64,000 nucleotides of DNA from Ascoidea rubescens DSM 1968 (taxonomy: Eukaryota; Ascomycota; Saccharomycetes; Ascoideales; Ascoideaceae): the NCBI RefSeq assembly GCF_001661345.1, contig NW_017962920.1, positions 853,524 to 917,523 on the forward strand, given 5' to 3'. The translations under genes and the position numbers were made by a program. Numbering within the stretch: position 1 is the stretch's first letter; each line of letters starts with the position of its first letter. Shown one piece after another: positions 1 through 8,481 of the stretch. The notes beneath the pieces were generated by a model. The model saw only the letters and a program-made list of their open reading frames with translations. It had not been told where the DNA came from and ran no database searches.

Positions 1-351
1 TCTTCTACCTTTCTGACTTCTTTTGTTTCGTCTTTCTCTGAAGTGAACTCCGTTTCTTCTGTCGTTTCTTCCGTTGCTTCTTCGGTGGCTTCCTCCATTG
101 CTCCTTCAGTAGCCTCTTCCTCTGTTTCTTCCGCTGCTTCTTCCGTCGGTTCTTCTTACGTTTCTTCCGGCACTGATTCCCACGTTTCTTCCACCTTCCA
201 CTTCTCTGCTTCCCATTTTTCCGAGTCCTCTTTTGTTCCAGCTAACTCTTCCTCTTCTCACTCTGTTGCTGAAAACTCCATCAATGCTGCCACCTCTGTG
301 GGTGCAACTGCCTTATCTCTTTTTTTTGCTGCTGCCGTGGCTTTATTTTAG
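1..351 (+). CDS. GPI-anchored serine-rich cell-wall protein, C-terminal part
   Basis: The frame is open from the window edge, so the N-terminus lies outside. The visible 116 codons are very rich in serine, arranged as imperfect Ser-Ser-Val/Ala/Ile repeats (SSVVSSVASSVASS and similar). That is the usual look of an O-mannosylated stalk. The end reads NSINAATSVGATALSLFF followed by a short hydrophobic tail: a small-residue omega site (around Asn-Ala-Ala) plus a hydrophobic stretch ending at the stop, as in GPI attachment signals. The likely location is plasma membrane or cell wall. No enzymatic or adhesin domain is visible in this part, so the family cannot be named. One CTG codon occurs in the Ser/Thr-rich part, where either Leu or Ser would be tolerated. 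Confidence 0.75.
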   Translation, partial: SSTFLTSFVSSFSEVNSVSSVVSSVASSVASSIAPSVASSSVSSAASSVGSSYVSSGTDSHVSSTFHFSASHFSESSFVPANSSSSHSVAENSINAATSVGATALSLFFAAAVALF

Positions 352-429
352 GTTTATTGTCCTTTTTCAAAAATAATTGCGAGTTTGCTACTTAATTTGA
401 TCTACTTTCTAACTAAAAAGTATTATATT

Positions 430-1248
430 TTAGAACGAATTGATTGGTTCGCATCCTATTGTTTCCAACAATTCATCCACTTTACTTAAGTTTTCTTTCA
501 TCACGTATATAAATTCTTTATAAATTTTAAATCTCAATTTAAACTCTCTTTCATAAATAACTTCTAACTTTCTCAATTCTTCTTTTTTGTTTTCATTCTT
601 ATTGTTGATAGTGTCTCTTTTCTCATCAAATTCATCACGATACCTTTTTATTTTAAAGTCCACATCTTTAATCCTTTGTTGAAACGAAAAGAAATTATTC
701 ACCAACTGTTCATTATTGGTTTCACTGATAATCAAACTGTATTCGCCATTTAAAGTTTTAAATTTGTTCTCCAACTCACCTATTTCTTTCTTGATTCGGT
801 TTATATCTTCTATTGTATAATCCCTAGCATCTCTCTTTCCATCACTGATTTCATCAGCACCACTTTTCTTCTCAGATTTATTTTCTTGTTGCAAGCAAAC
901 ATAAAATGTTTGTTTCCCATAACTCTTGGCTATGATTTTCTTGCAACTGCTTAGTTTTTCTAGTCCTTTCACCACATTTCCCTTTGATATCTTGCTGCTT
1001 TTACTCTTACTATTCAAGCTTTGTAAATTTAAGTATATATCATTTAAAGAGTATGGTCGATATTGTTCATTGAGATAATTCAATATATTAGTGTCCGATT
1101 CACTTAACTCGATCTTTTGAGGCTCTTTGATTTCTTGGATCCCTTCACTTGTATTCTTCTCATTTTTACTACTATCACTGCTATCTTTATTATCATTTGA
1201 TCCAGCAGATTTCTTTTGTCTTTTCTTCGGTGGCATTTTAACTGCCAT
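430..1248 (-). CDS. HOP2: Hop2-like meiotic homologous-pairing protein (TBPIP family)
   Basis: Product of 272 residues. A basic, charged N-terminus (about 1-45, containing MPPKKRQKK) precedes a winged-helix domain (about 50-118) with the family pattern ILNYLNEQYRPYSLNDIYLNL and YGKQTFYVC. A long heptad-rich coiled coil follows (about 143-265). This is the Hop2/TBPIP layout, in which Hop2 pairs with Mnd1 through the coiled coil and stimulates Dmc1/Rad51 strand exchange in meiosis. The frame is continuous, whereas the S. cerevisiae gene is spliced. It is somewhat longer than usual because of the N-terminal tail. A second Met at residue 5 could also start translation. The upstream region carries a Ume6/URS1-like element (see 1333-1390), which suits a meiotic gene. 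Family call is firm, function inferred. Confidence 0.85.
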   Translation of the reverse strand: MAVKMPPKKRQKKSAGSNDNKDSSDSSKNEKNTSEGIQEIKEPQKIELSESDTNILNYLNEQYRPYSLNDIYLNLQSLNSKSKSSKISKGNVVKGLEKLSSCKKIIAKSYGKQTFYVCLQQENKSEKKSGADEISDGKRDARDYTIEDINRIKKEIGELENKFKTLNGEYSLIISETNNEQLVNNFFSFQQRIKDVDFKIKRYRDEFDEKRDTINNKNENKKEELRKLEVIYEREFKLRFKIYKEFIYVMKENLSKVDELLETIGCEPINSF

Positions 1249-1332
1249 TTACTTTACTTCAAAATGAAATACTCTTACAAAAATCAGTCTTCTATTTCAC
1301 CTTATATATATTCCTTGTTAGCCATCTCATCA

Positions 1333-1390
1333 CACAACAACGCTGATGTTGTGCCTCAATTCCCGCCTTTATAAGATTAAGCGCCGACAC
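1333..1390 (-). promoter_or_regulatory. HOP2 upstream region: inverted repeat and URS1-like element
   Basis: Between 1333 and 1353 there is a perfect 7-bp inverted repeat (CACAACA, 7-nt spacer, TGTTGTG). At 1376-1390 the minus strand reads GTGTCGGCGCTTAAT, which resembles the meiotic repressor site URS1 (TCGGCGGCTA, bound by Ume6). The same 15-mer occurs at 45653-45667, upstream of HPR1. The site lies about 130 bp upstream of the HOP2 start. A regulatory role is inferred. Confidence 0.35.
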
Positions 1391-1478
1391 AATTCTCAAC
1401 AATATTTAAACTGCAATATTTTTCCTTCATCTTTTGCTTTCTTTTCTTCAATTGAATTAATATATTTGAAGTGATATC

Positions 1479-4400
1479 TCAATTAATCTCTTCAGGCATT
1501 TTCATAATGTTAACCACTAAAGAACTCCACCCTGTAAACCCATTGGCTCCTTTTCCTTTCCCATCGTTTTCAAAATACGACTCCCAAACAAATCCTGTTC
1601 TAACCCACTCGTTATAAATATTCATTGCCAAATTAACTCGTAACTCTCCATATAACTTGGCGCCCAACCTTTTAATTTCACTATTTTCACTCTTTTCAAC
1701 ATAATACTTGACGCTCTCTAAAATTAAATAGTTTATATTAACCCATATAGATCCTCTCCAATAGTCCTCTCCTGTTCTAAAATACTCGTCCTTTTGACTT
1801 AAACTTCGAATTCCAAACTCACTGAATAACTCATCCTCATCCGATATCAACTTAATGATGCTCAATATATGCTTTTCCGATTCGGTACTTTCATCAACAG
1901 GTATTAATTTCAATAAAAATGGAAAGAGTGAAATATATCCTTTATGGCAAACAAGCTCATCCTCGTCGTCTAAATTCATATGAATATCACAGTAACATTT
2001 TGATTCTTCTGACCAAAATACTTCCTCAATATTTTTAACTATTCTTCGCTCATTTTCATCAAATTTCTTATAATCATCCTCATAATTCAACAACCGGGCA
2101 ATTTCCTTCATAGCTTTGCTCATAACACCAACCCATGACATTAAATCGATATTTAATTCTGTTGAATCTGCATTTTCACATCTTGGGTAATCATCCAACC
2201 CTGATGGTAAACAGTGCAATTCAGTTCTACCAACCCATCTATAAGCTTCTTCACTAGATGGATATTCTCTTTCCAACTCTTCTGTTTCTCCCTTTTGAGT
2301 CTTTCTAAACCAGTAGTAATGTTTTTTCAATTTAGGATAAATACTTCGGGCATAATCCACTAATAATCTGGGATGCGTCAAATGTAAATCTGTTGATTGT
2401 TTGTCTGTAATCTCTTCATTTATGCTCCCCGAATAATTACCTTTTAATTCATGGGGTTTCAATTCATGTAACTTTTCCAATATTTCAGAAAACAATAACA
2501 TTAATGTTGGTGGATTCCCAATTTTAGCATTCTGAGTTTGAAATTTCTTGGGAACAAAATTTCTAGATTCTGGTCCCAATATTTGCTCTCTAGCAATCCA
2601 TCCATCATCATCAATTAAATTAAACCAACTCTTTAATATTTCTAGGGTCAAGTCAAAATCAAAATCAATCAATGAAATTAAATGAAACCCTTCGTCCCAG
2701 TAAAATCCTCTTGGAAAAAAACTTCTGGTAGGCACCAATGTCAATAATTCATATGGACCTTCTAATTTACCATTTGTCAATTCTACTTCTGAAAAGTTTT
2801 CCTCGTCAATTTCTGTGACCCTATCAACAATTTGACTTCCATGAAAATAGCTTAATCCACCCATTAAACTAGAAATGATTTCCTTTGCAAAATTTGAATA
2901 CTTTGGTTTATTAAATGGTGCTTGTAGTTTGAATTTTTGATTGAACTTTTCATCAAATGATATCAAATTTTCTGTTATTTTAATATTAATATTTTTTGAA
3001 GTTATTCTTGAATCGTCTTTTAAAGTTTCATGATGAAACTCATTTTCATCCACATTTTCATGATCACTTCCAGTATCCAAAGCTCTCTCTTTACTGTTTC
3101 TTTGATTAAATAGAATCTCATATTCAAAGTCTCCTTCGTAAATCTTTTGAATAAAATGTAAATTACCTCTGTAATCATATAAATCTCTTAAAATCAAACC
3201 ATTGCAAGCCGGTAGAGATTGTAAATTTATAGCTGTTCGATATTTTTCAGATAAATCCCGGATGCTTTCTTGCAACATTGTTAAAAAGATATCCTTTGCT
3301 CTCCATACGTTTTCATTTGGAACTACAATTTCTAAATGATGATTTTTTTTAGAATCAAGACCCAATGATTCATAAATTCTTCTTTCTTCTAAAGTGACTC
3401 TTGTCATATCAAAATCGGGATGTTTATTCATTTGAGCATAATCAGTGATTTCAATGTCAAACTTGCCAAAATCCTTCGTAAAGCCATTTAGTTTGATAGA
3501 ACCTTCAAATCCGTTAATATCAGTTTTAGTGTCACTCAATGTTAAATAATCGGGATTCTCCTCCATATCATAGGTGTTAGAATCATCAGGATCAAACTCA
3601 ATCTGTTTTTTATAAATTCGATCTTCATCAAATGTTTCACTTTCAAGACCGATGTATGTAATTATTGAAATTTTGGAGTTTTGATGCAAAGGACTTGTAC
3701 TAACGCCTGTGATTTTTAATCCCCAATTATTCAAGTTTTTTTTATTTTTAATAAAATCAACAATAATATCAATCTTCAACAAATCATCTTTAATAATTTG
3801 TCTGCCACCTGATCTAGGGTTAAACTTCAACCAGCTAAATTTCTTAATTTTATCATCCATACTGACAAAATTACGTATATTTTGAAATCCCTGAATACTA
3901 TCAGCATTAAACCACATCACACCTAATATAATTGAGTGAGGAATGTTTGCTCTAAACCCAATATAACAATTAGGGCGATATGGATTCCATTTCAATGATT
4001 CATCCTTTATCAGATTATAGCTTTCAGTTAAATTGAAAGTAAACTTTCCATCTGTTAAATTAAAACCTTTGTTAGTTTCAGAGTATGTTTTATTATTTGA
4101 TACTTCACTCTTTTCTAAGATCCAGTCATTATTTTTATAAATAAAGTTTTCTTCAGATTGAGTTTTTTTTTCAATGCCAACTTCTATATCCTCATCTATA
4201 TCCTCTTCAATACTATCTTCCGTTTCATTGGTGCTTGAATCGTTTATTGTATTATTGGCTGATTGATTCGTACTTTTTTCTAAATATTTCTCCCCATCAA
4301 GCACCAACGGGTTAACTTGGTTGTGGTTTGATTTTTTTTCTTGAGTTTCTTCCTTTTTTTCATTTTTCATGAAGCCATTCTTCTCTTCTTCAATGATCAG

Positions 4401-4763
4401 ATCATTATCCTTTTCAGCTGTTGGGGTTGGTTTTTGGTTTGAGAATGAATTTATTATATCCTCATTCGTTGAAAGCTTTGAAGTGTTTATGAAATCCTCC
4501 AGCTCAATTGTTCCATCGCTGTAAATAGCCTTGTTTATCTTTATTTTCAGACTAGACTCTGACTGATTTTGGGTGAATTGCACATATTCTCCATTCAAAT
4601 CACTGGTTGGCTGGACAGTCCAGTTGCTTACTGTTTCCTGGATTATGGGACCAGGTGTTGATAGAGTGGTTGTGTAACGCTCGACAAGGGAGTATGCTAT
4701 ACCCACTATCACCACAGGAAGGAATATAAAGTACACTATTCTCTGTCTCGACAGCATTGTCAT
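1479..4763 (-). CDS. CWH41: Processing alpha-glucosidase I (GH63), ER N-glycan trimming
   Basis: Type II membrane protein of 1094 residues. It has a short cytosolic end, a signal-anchor helix (about 8-28, VYFIFLPVVIVGIAYSLV) and a luminal GH63 enzyme. The GH63 N-terminal domain begins near residue 245 (NPYRPNCYIGFRANIPHS). The catalytic (alpha/alpha)6 domain covers roughly 590-1090, with hallmark stretches FFPRGFYWDEGFHL, EQILGPESRNF, LHCLPSGLDDYPRC and YWRGSIWVNINYL. The enzyme removes the terminal glucose from Glc3Man9GlcNAc2 in the ER. It is about 260 residues longer than the S. cerevisiae protein (833). Most of the excess is an acidic, Asn/Glu-rich low-complexity segment (about 90-215) between anchor and enzyme. 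Family identity is firm. Confidence 0.95.
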   Translation of the reverse strand: MTMLSRQRIVYFIFLPVVIVGIAYSLVERYTTTLSTPGPIIQETVSNWTVQPTSDLNGEYVQFTQNQSESSLKIKINKAIYSDGTIELEDFINTSKLSTNEDIINSFSNQKPTPTAEKDNDLIIEEEKNGFMKNEKKEETQEKKSNHNQVNPLVLDGEKYLEKSTNQSANNTINDSSTNETEDSIEEDIDEDIEVGIEKKTQSEENFIYKNNDWILEKSEVSNNKTYSETNKGFNLTDGKFTFNLTESYNLIKDESLKWNPYRPNCYIGFRANIPHSIILGVMWFNADSIQGFQNIRNFVSMDDKIKKFSWLKFNPRSGGRQIIKDDLLKIDIIVDFIKNKKNLNNWGLKITGVSTSPLHQNSKISIITYIGLESETFDEDRIYKKQIEFDPDDSNTYDMEENPDYLTLSDTKTDINGFEGSIKLNGFTKDFGKFDIEITDYAQMNKHPDFDMTRVTLEERRIYESLGLDSKKNHHLEIVVPNENVWRAKDIFLTMLQESIRDLSEKYRTAINLQSLPACNGLILRDLYDYRGNLHFIQKIYEGDFEYEILFNQRNSKERALDTGSDHENVDENEFHHETLKDDSRITSKNINIKITENLISFDEKFNQKFKLQAPFNKPKYSNFAKEIISSLMGGLSYFHGSQIVDRVTEIDEENFSEVELTNGKLEGPYELLTLVPTRSFFPRGFYWDEGFHLISLIDFDFDLTLEILKSWFNLIDDDGWIAREQILGPESRNFVPKKFQTQNAKIGNPPTLMLLFSEILEKLHELKPHELKGNYSGSINEEITDKQSTDLHLTHPRLLVDYARSIYPKLKKHYYWFRKTQKGETEELEREYPSSEEAYRWVGRTELHCLPSGLDDYPRCENADSTELNIDLMSWVGVMSKAMKEIARLLNYEDDYKKFDENERRIVKNIEEVFWSEESKCYCDIHMNLDDEDELVCHKGYISLFPFLLKLIPVDESTESEKHILSIIKLISDEDELFSEFGIRSLSQKDEYFRTGEDYWRGSIWVNINYLILESVKYYVEKSENSEIKRLGAKLYGELRVNLAMNIYNEWVRTGFVWESYFENDGKGKGANGFTGWSSLVVNIMKMPEEIN

Positions 4764-5140
4764 CCAGCAGTTAACTCTTCACCTTCCTGATTTAAACTAA
4801 GAAGCTCCTTCATCGATGATACTGCCTTTCTAAAAATATCTAAGAACAGCGGAGAGCACCTTCAGAAACACTATTAAATAGTGAAACTTCACGCTTTTTC
4901 TTATCAAAGGCAGTGGCCTCCCTGTTCAAACAGGTTTCTCCTCAGCCATATTGGATACACATCTCTCATTCGAAGATAATCGACAAAAACAGCCAATCCT
5001 CTTCTAATAATGCTGTATTTGTTAGTCTATTCATCAACTATCCTTAATAATGAACTTTCCACACTGCATTTTACTAGAAAAACTCTCAATTTGTATCTGA
5101 AAACCTACCATATTTTGTCTTTTATATTTTTGTTTTCAAA
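4764..5140. promoter_or_regulatory. Divergent promoter between CWH41 and the MFS transporter
   Basis: Non-coding region of 377 bp separating two divergent starts. The right-hand gene starts in the context TTTTCAAAATG. No recognisable RNA gene, and no clear binding site beyond short AT-rich stretches. Confidence 0.5.
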
Positions 5141-6853
5141 ATGAAACAGTCTGCCAAAAAATTCCTAATGTTTGTGTCCTGCATCTTGCTTGATATACTA
5201 TGTGGAACTTTATATCTTTACTCAGCTTTCAGTCCTCAATTCTCTTCAAGGTTGAACTACTCTGCTACTCAAGCTTCAGCTCTTGCCATGTCTGGAAACT
5301 TGGGCAATTCAATTGTTGGGCCCATTGCTGGTTTTTTTGTTGATCAATTTGGCTTCAGCATACCTATTAGTTTTGGTTCAATCATCTTTATTGGAAGCTA
5401 CTACCTATTGAAAAGACAATTTGATGAAAGCATGTCCAATTTCAATTTCAGCATGGTGATTTTATTTGGTATTGGTTTGGGTGGCGCTTTCATATATTCT
5501 GGGTGTTTGAAATGCAGTGCTATTATCTACCCAAACAACAGAGGTATGGCAACTTCCATTCCAATTGCTTTTATTGGCTTGTCAGCATTGTTTTACTCAG
5601 CTTTGGCTTCAACATTTTATCCTGGTGATACTTCAGGCTTGTTGGGATTTTTGTATATCTCTGCTATTGTGATTTTTCTGATCACAATTTGGTTTATCAT
5701 TATAGCCGACAGGTTTCACCAAAAAATCAACGTCTCTCATTCAAACAATCATAGCTTGGATGGTCTTCATGATATCACTAACTTTGATACCAATCATATC
5801 AGTGATATTAATCAAATTCATATCAATGCCGATAACGATAGTGATAATATTTTAACCTCAATTCAGTCAAACTCTTCAATGGTTGGAATTCATCCATCAA
5901 TATCTGATCGTTTATCCAGTGAATTTATTGAAATGTCTACATTGACCAACTCTCATCCAAGGAAATCAATTACGCTGCCTTCTTCTCATATACCTAGAAA
6001 TTCTTTTCTGATTACTGATAATATAAATCTAAGTTTTAGCAAATCTACAACTTATCAGCCTGAAATCGGAGGTGTAGAATTGTTCAAAAATAAAAAATTC
6101 TGGCTACTATGCTTTATTGTGGGTTTGTTGGCTTCAATTGGTCAAATGTATATATTTTCTCTTGGGTTTTTGGTGAAAGCTTTATATATCAAAAAGTTGC
6201 TACCTCCAAACACACAAATTGATGATCCCCTAACTGTAGCTTTTGTTGAAAACTCAAACACAATTATACAAAATCAGCAAAATTTTGAAGTCGGATTACT
6301 TTCAATCTCCAATTCAGTCGGAAGATTACTCAGTGGCATAATGGGAGATCTTGTAATACTAAAATTCAAAAAGTCACGAAGTGTATTAATTATTTTACCC
6401 ATATTTTTGATACTAAACTCGCAAATATTTTGTTATATATTGGATGATATTAGTTATTTATACATTGCAACTTTAACTATTGGTTTAGCATACGGATTCA
6501 CTTGGGGTTTATTTCCATCAATAACAATGGATTTTTTTGGCATGGAAAACTTTTCATTGAACTGGGGAATTCTAGCAACTTCAGGTATTTTACCTGCCTA
6601 TTTTTACAACATTCTATTTGGTAGAATTTATGATTCAAACATGAAGATCATTAATGTTTTGAACAGCAATATAACTGCAGATACAAATGATACTTTAAGA
6701 ATTTGCGAATTAGGTCATAAATGTTATAATGATGTATTTCTATGGTCCGTTGGTGGTTCTTTAATAATGATTATATTGTTTTTTTCATTATTTTATTTTC
6801 TAAGAAGGGAAAGAAAAGAGTTGTATCAAAAATTAGAAAATGATGTAGAATAA
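5141..6853 (+). CDS. Major facilitator superfamily transporter, nodulin-like/Mch-type
   Basis: Product of 570 residues. The first half has about six membrane helices starting at residue 8 (FLMFVSCILLDILCGTLYLY). A hydrophilic loop rich in His, Asn and Ser follows (about 195-305), then a second bundle of helices (about 318-560). The N-terminal stretch with YSAFSPQFSSRLNYSATQ and GPIAGFFVDQFG is typical of the fungal nodulin-like/monocarboxylate-porter-like MFS group, which includes S. cerevisiae YMR155W and is related to MCH1. The substrate is unknown and I assign none. A CTG codon at residue 180 lies in a membrane helix, where Leu fits better than Ser. The family is well supported; orthology is not resolved. 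Confidence 0.75.
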   Translation: MKQSAKKFLMFVSCILLDILCGTLYLYSAFSPQFSSRLNYSATQASALAMSGNLGNSIVGPIAGFFVDQFGFSIPISFGSIIFIGSYYLLKRQFDESMSNFNFSMVILFGIGLGGAFIYSGCLKCSAIIYPNNRGMATSIPIAFIGLSALFYSALASTFYPGDTSGLLGFLYISAIVIFLITIWFIIIADRFHQKINVSHSNNHSLDGLHDITNFDTNHISDINQIHINADNDSDNILTSIQSNSSMVGIHPSISDRLSSEFIEMSTLTNSHPRKSITLPSSHIPRNSFLITDNINLSFSKSTTYQPEIGGVELFKNKKFWLLCFIVGLLASIGQMYIFSLGFLVKALYIKKLLPPNTQIDDPLTVAFVENSNTIIQNQQNFEVGLLSISNSVGRLLSGIMGDLVILKFKKSRSVLIILPIFLILNSQIFCYILDDISYLYIATLTIGLAYGFTWGLFPSITMDFFGMENFSLNWGILATSGILPAYFYNILFGRIYDSNMKIINVLNSNITADTNDTLRICELGHKCYNDVFLWSVGGSLIMIILFFSLFYFLRRERKELYQKLENDVE

Positions 6854-7071
6854 TAAAACACTTCTTTAATAAGTAAATCTATATTGTGCACGTTTTATGC
6901 TGTTAATAAAATATCAATTAAAAACATATAAAAAATATAAAAATATAAAAAATAACATATTCATAATTTTAAAGTTATTTATCTTATAAAAATTTTCATG
7001 ATTTATAAGTCTTTTAATGACCTCGCAAAAAACCTAACGTTTAAATAAATAATTGCCTTCAAATTTCCTTT

Positions 7072-7974
7072 TTATGTTTTTCCGTATTTATTTCCTTCTT
7101 TCCTTTGCTCATTTTTTAACAAATTGTTCAAGTCTTTCCTGCTGTTTTTCCTTTCAGTCTTATTATTGTCATTATTGTGTTTTTGCTGATCTTTATCTTT
7201 TCCGTATAGAATGGTTTTCCCAGTATCAACAACATCGTGTTCTTTCTGATCCTTATTTTGTCCATACAAAATGGATTTTCCAGTATCAACAATATCGCCA
7301 ACTTCAGATGAAATATTATTCCATTCTTCTTTGGTTTTTGAAATAATTTGTTCAGCTGGTTTGTCGATGAAGTCTTCTTTCAAATGCTTTAAAGTGGATC
7401 CAGCATCCTCGGCTGTTTCTTTAGCAGTTGAGCCGGCATCTTTCAAACTGTCTTCGTATGTTTCTAAATTTTCTTGATAAGTGCTTTCCAATTTAGCTTG
7501 GGCATCTTCAGTTAAACCTTCCCATTTTTCTTTTGCCTTGAGAGCAAGATCTTCATCAGAAAAAGTCTCATGAGCTTTATTAGCTGTTTCAGAAATATCA
7601 TCTTTAATCTGATCCATCACCGATTTGGGTTTTGAAACTGACTTTAACGAATTTAAACCGCTCTCATAAGCTTTCACACCTTCGTCATAAGCATTTTGCA
7701 TTGTTTTTTTTGTTTCTTCCGATAAATTATTCCATTCTTCTTGAGTTTTTGCTTTAATCTGATCAATTGTCAAATCCACTTTTTTTTCTGTAGAATCGTC
7801 TAACACTTTCTTTTTAAGCTCTTCAAAGATAGTAGGAGGTTTTCTATTTTTGCTTTTGTTTTTAAGTAAATTGGATCTAACTATAGTGGTGGAAAAATAA
7901 CGGTAGTTTCTTGAGAGTAAAATTGAACTTTGTCCACGTCTGAGGACCTGAGCTTTTAGCATTTGGCAGTACAT
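7072..7974 (-). CDS. Mitochondrial protein with HMG-box-like helical repeats
   Basis: Product of 300 residues. The N-terminus (1-35) is basic, Arg/Ser-rich and free of acidic residues (LRRGQSSILLSRNYRYFSTT), a convincing mitochondrial presequence. The mature part is charged and helical. It contains three imperfect copies of a motif resembling the second and third helices of an HMG box: about 67-111 (KTQEEWNNLSEETKKTMQNA), 138-180 (AKEKWEGLTEDAQAKLESTY) and a shortened copy at 205-225 (SKTKEEWNNISSE). A tandem of DTGKSILYG/DTGKTILYG follows at about 230-260, then a basic tail. Abf2 and related mtDNA-packaging proteins have the similar pattern W-x-x-L...K..Y, so a nucleoid role is possible. That is inference: the first HMG helix is not evident. 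Met5 is an alternative start. Confidence 0.6.
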   Translation of the reverse strand: MYCQMLKAQVLRRGQSSILLSRNYRYFSTTIVRSNLLKNKSKNRKPPTIFEELKKKVLDDSTEKKVDLTIDQIKAKTQEEWNNLSEETKKTMQNAYDEGVKAYESGLNSLKSVSKPKSVMDQIKDDISETANKAHETFSDEDLALKAKEKWEGLTEDAQAKLESTYQENLETYEDSLKDAGSTAKETAEDAGSTLKHLKEDFIDKPAEQIISKTKEEWNNISSEVGDIVDTGKSILYGQNKDQKEHDVVDTGKTILYGKDKDQQKHNNDNNKTERKNSRKDLNNLLKNEQRKEGNKYGKT

Positions 7975-8481
7975 ATTGAATTTGGGTTGATTCTTTGATG
8001 TTTGATGATAAATATGGTATTGAGTAGTTTATTAGATATAGGAGTTATTGATAATAATGGACGATCTGTGGACATTTTATATGCTTCCTGTTGGATTCTT
8101 TTCTGATGGTTTGTATTTGATTTTTCATTCTTTTGTTTATGGCTTGCTCAAGCAATCGAGGAGCAAAGCAAATGAGGTCTTTCTGAGATTCACAAATGAA
8201 AAGGAAGAATCGAAAGTTTGAAAAATGCTGTCATATCGAAGTGGAGGAGCCCTAATGCATGTTGATGCAGCAAAGAATGAAAGTGATGACTTCAGAACGT
8301 AAAACTCCCTTTTAAAACGGGTATAATGAAAAAGCCCATGTGACCAGATATAAAATGCCGGTCAGGTGAGATCAAAAGATTGTTCGGAATGCGAAATGCG
8401 AAATGGACCAAACGAACTTGAATTTACCATATCTTACTCAAAACAACGAAATAGCAGAAATAGAGTGAGTTTTAATATCAA
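7975..8481. promoter_or_regulatory. Intergenic, upstream of the mitochondrial protein gene
   Basis: About 500 bp between two minus-strand genes, serving as promoter of one and 3' region of the other. I see no RNA gene or conserved element in it. Confidence 0.4.

Noticed and set aside
7995-8100. TGATGA...CTGA words resembling a C/D box snoRNA
   Set aside because: No terminal stem and no guide complementarity that I could verify; too common by chance in AT-rich DNA.
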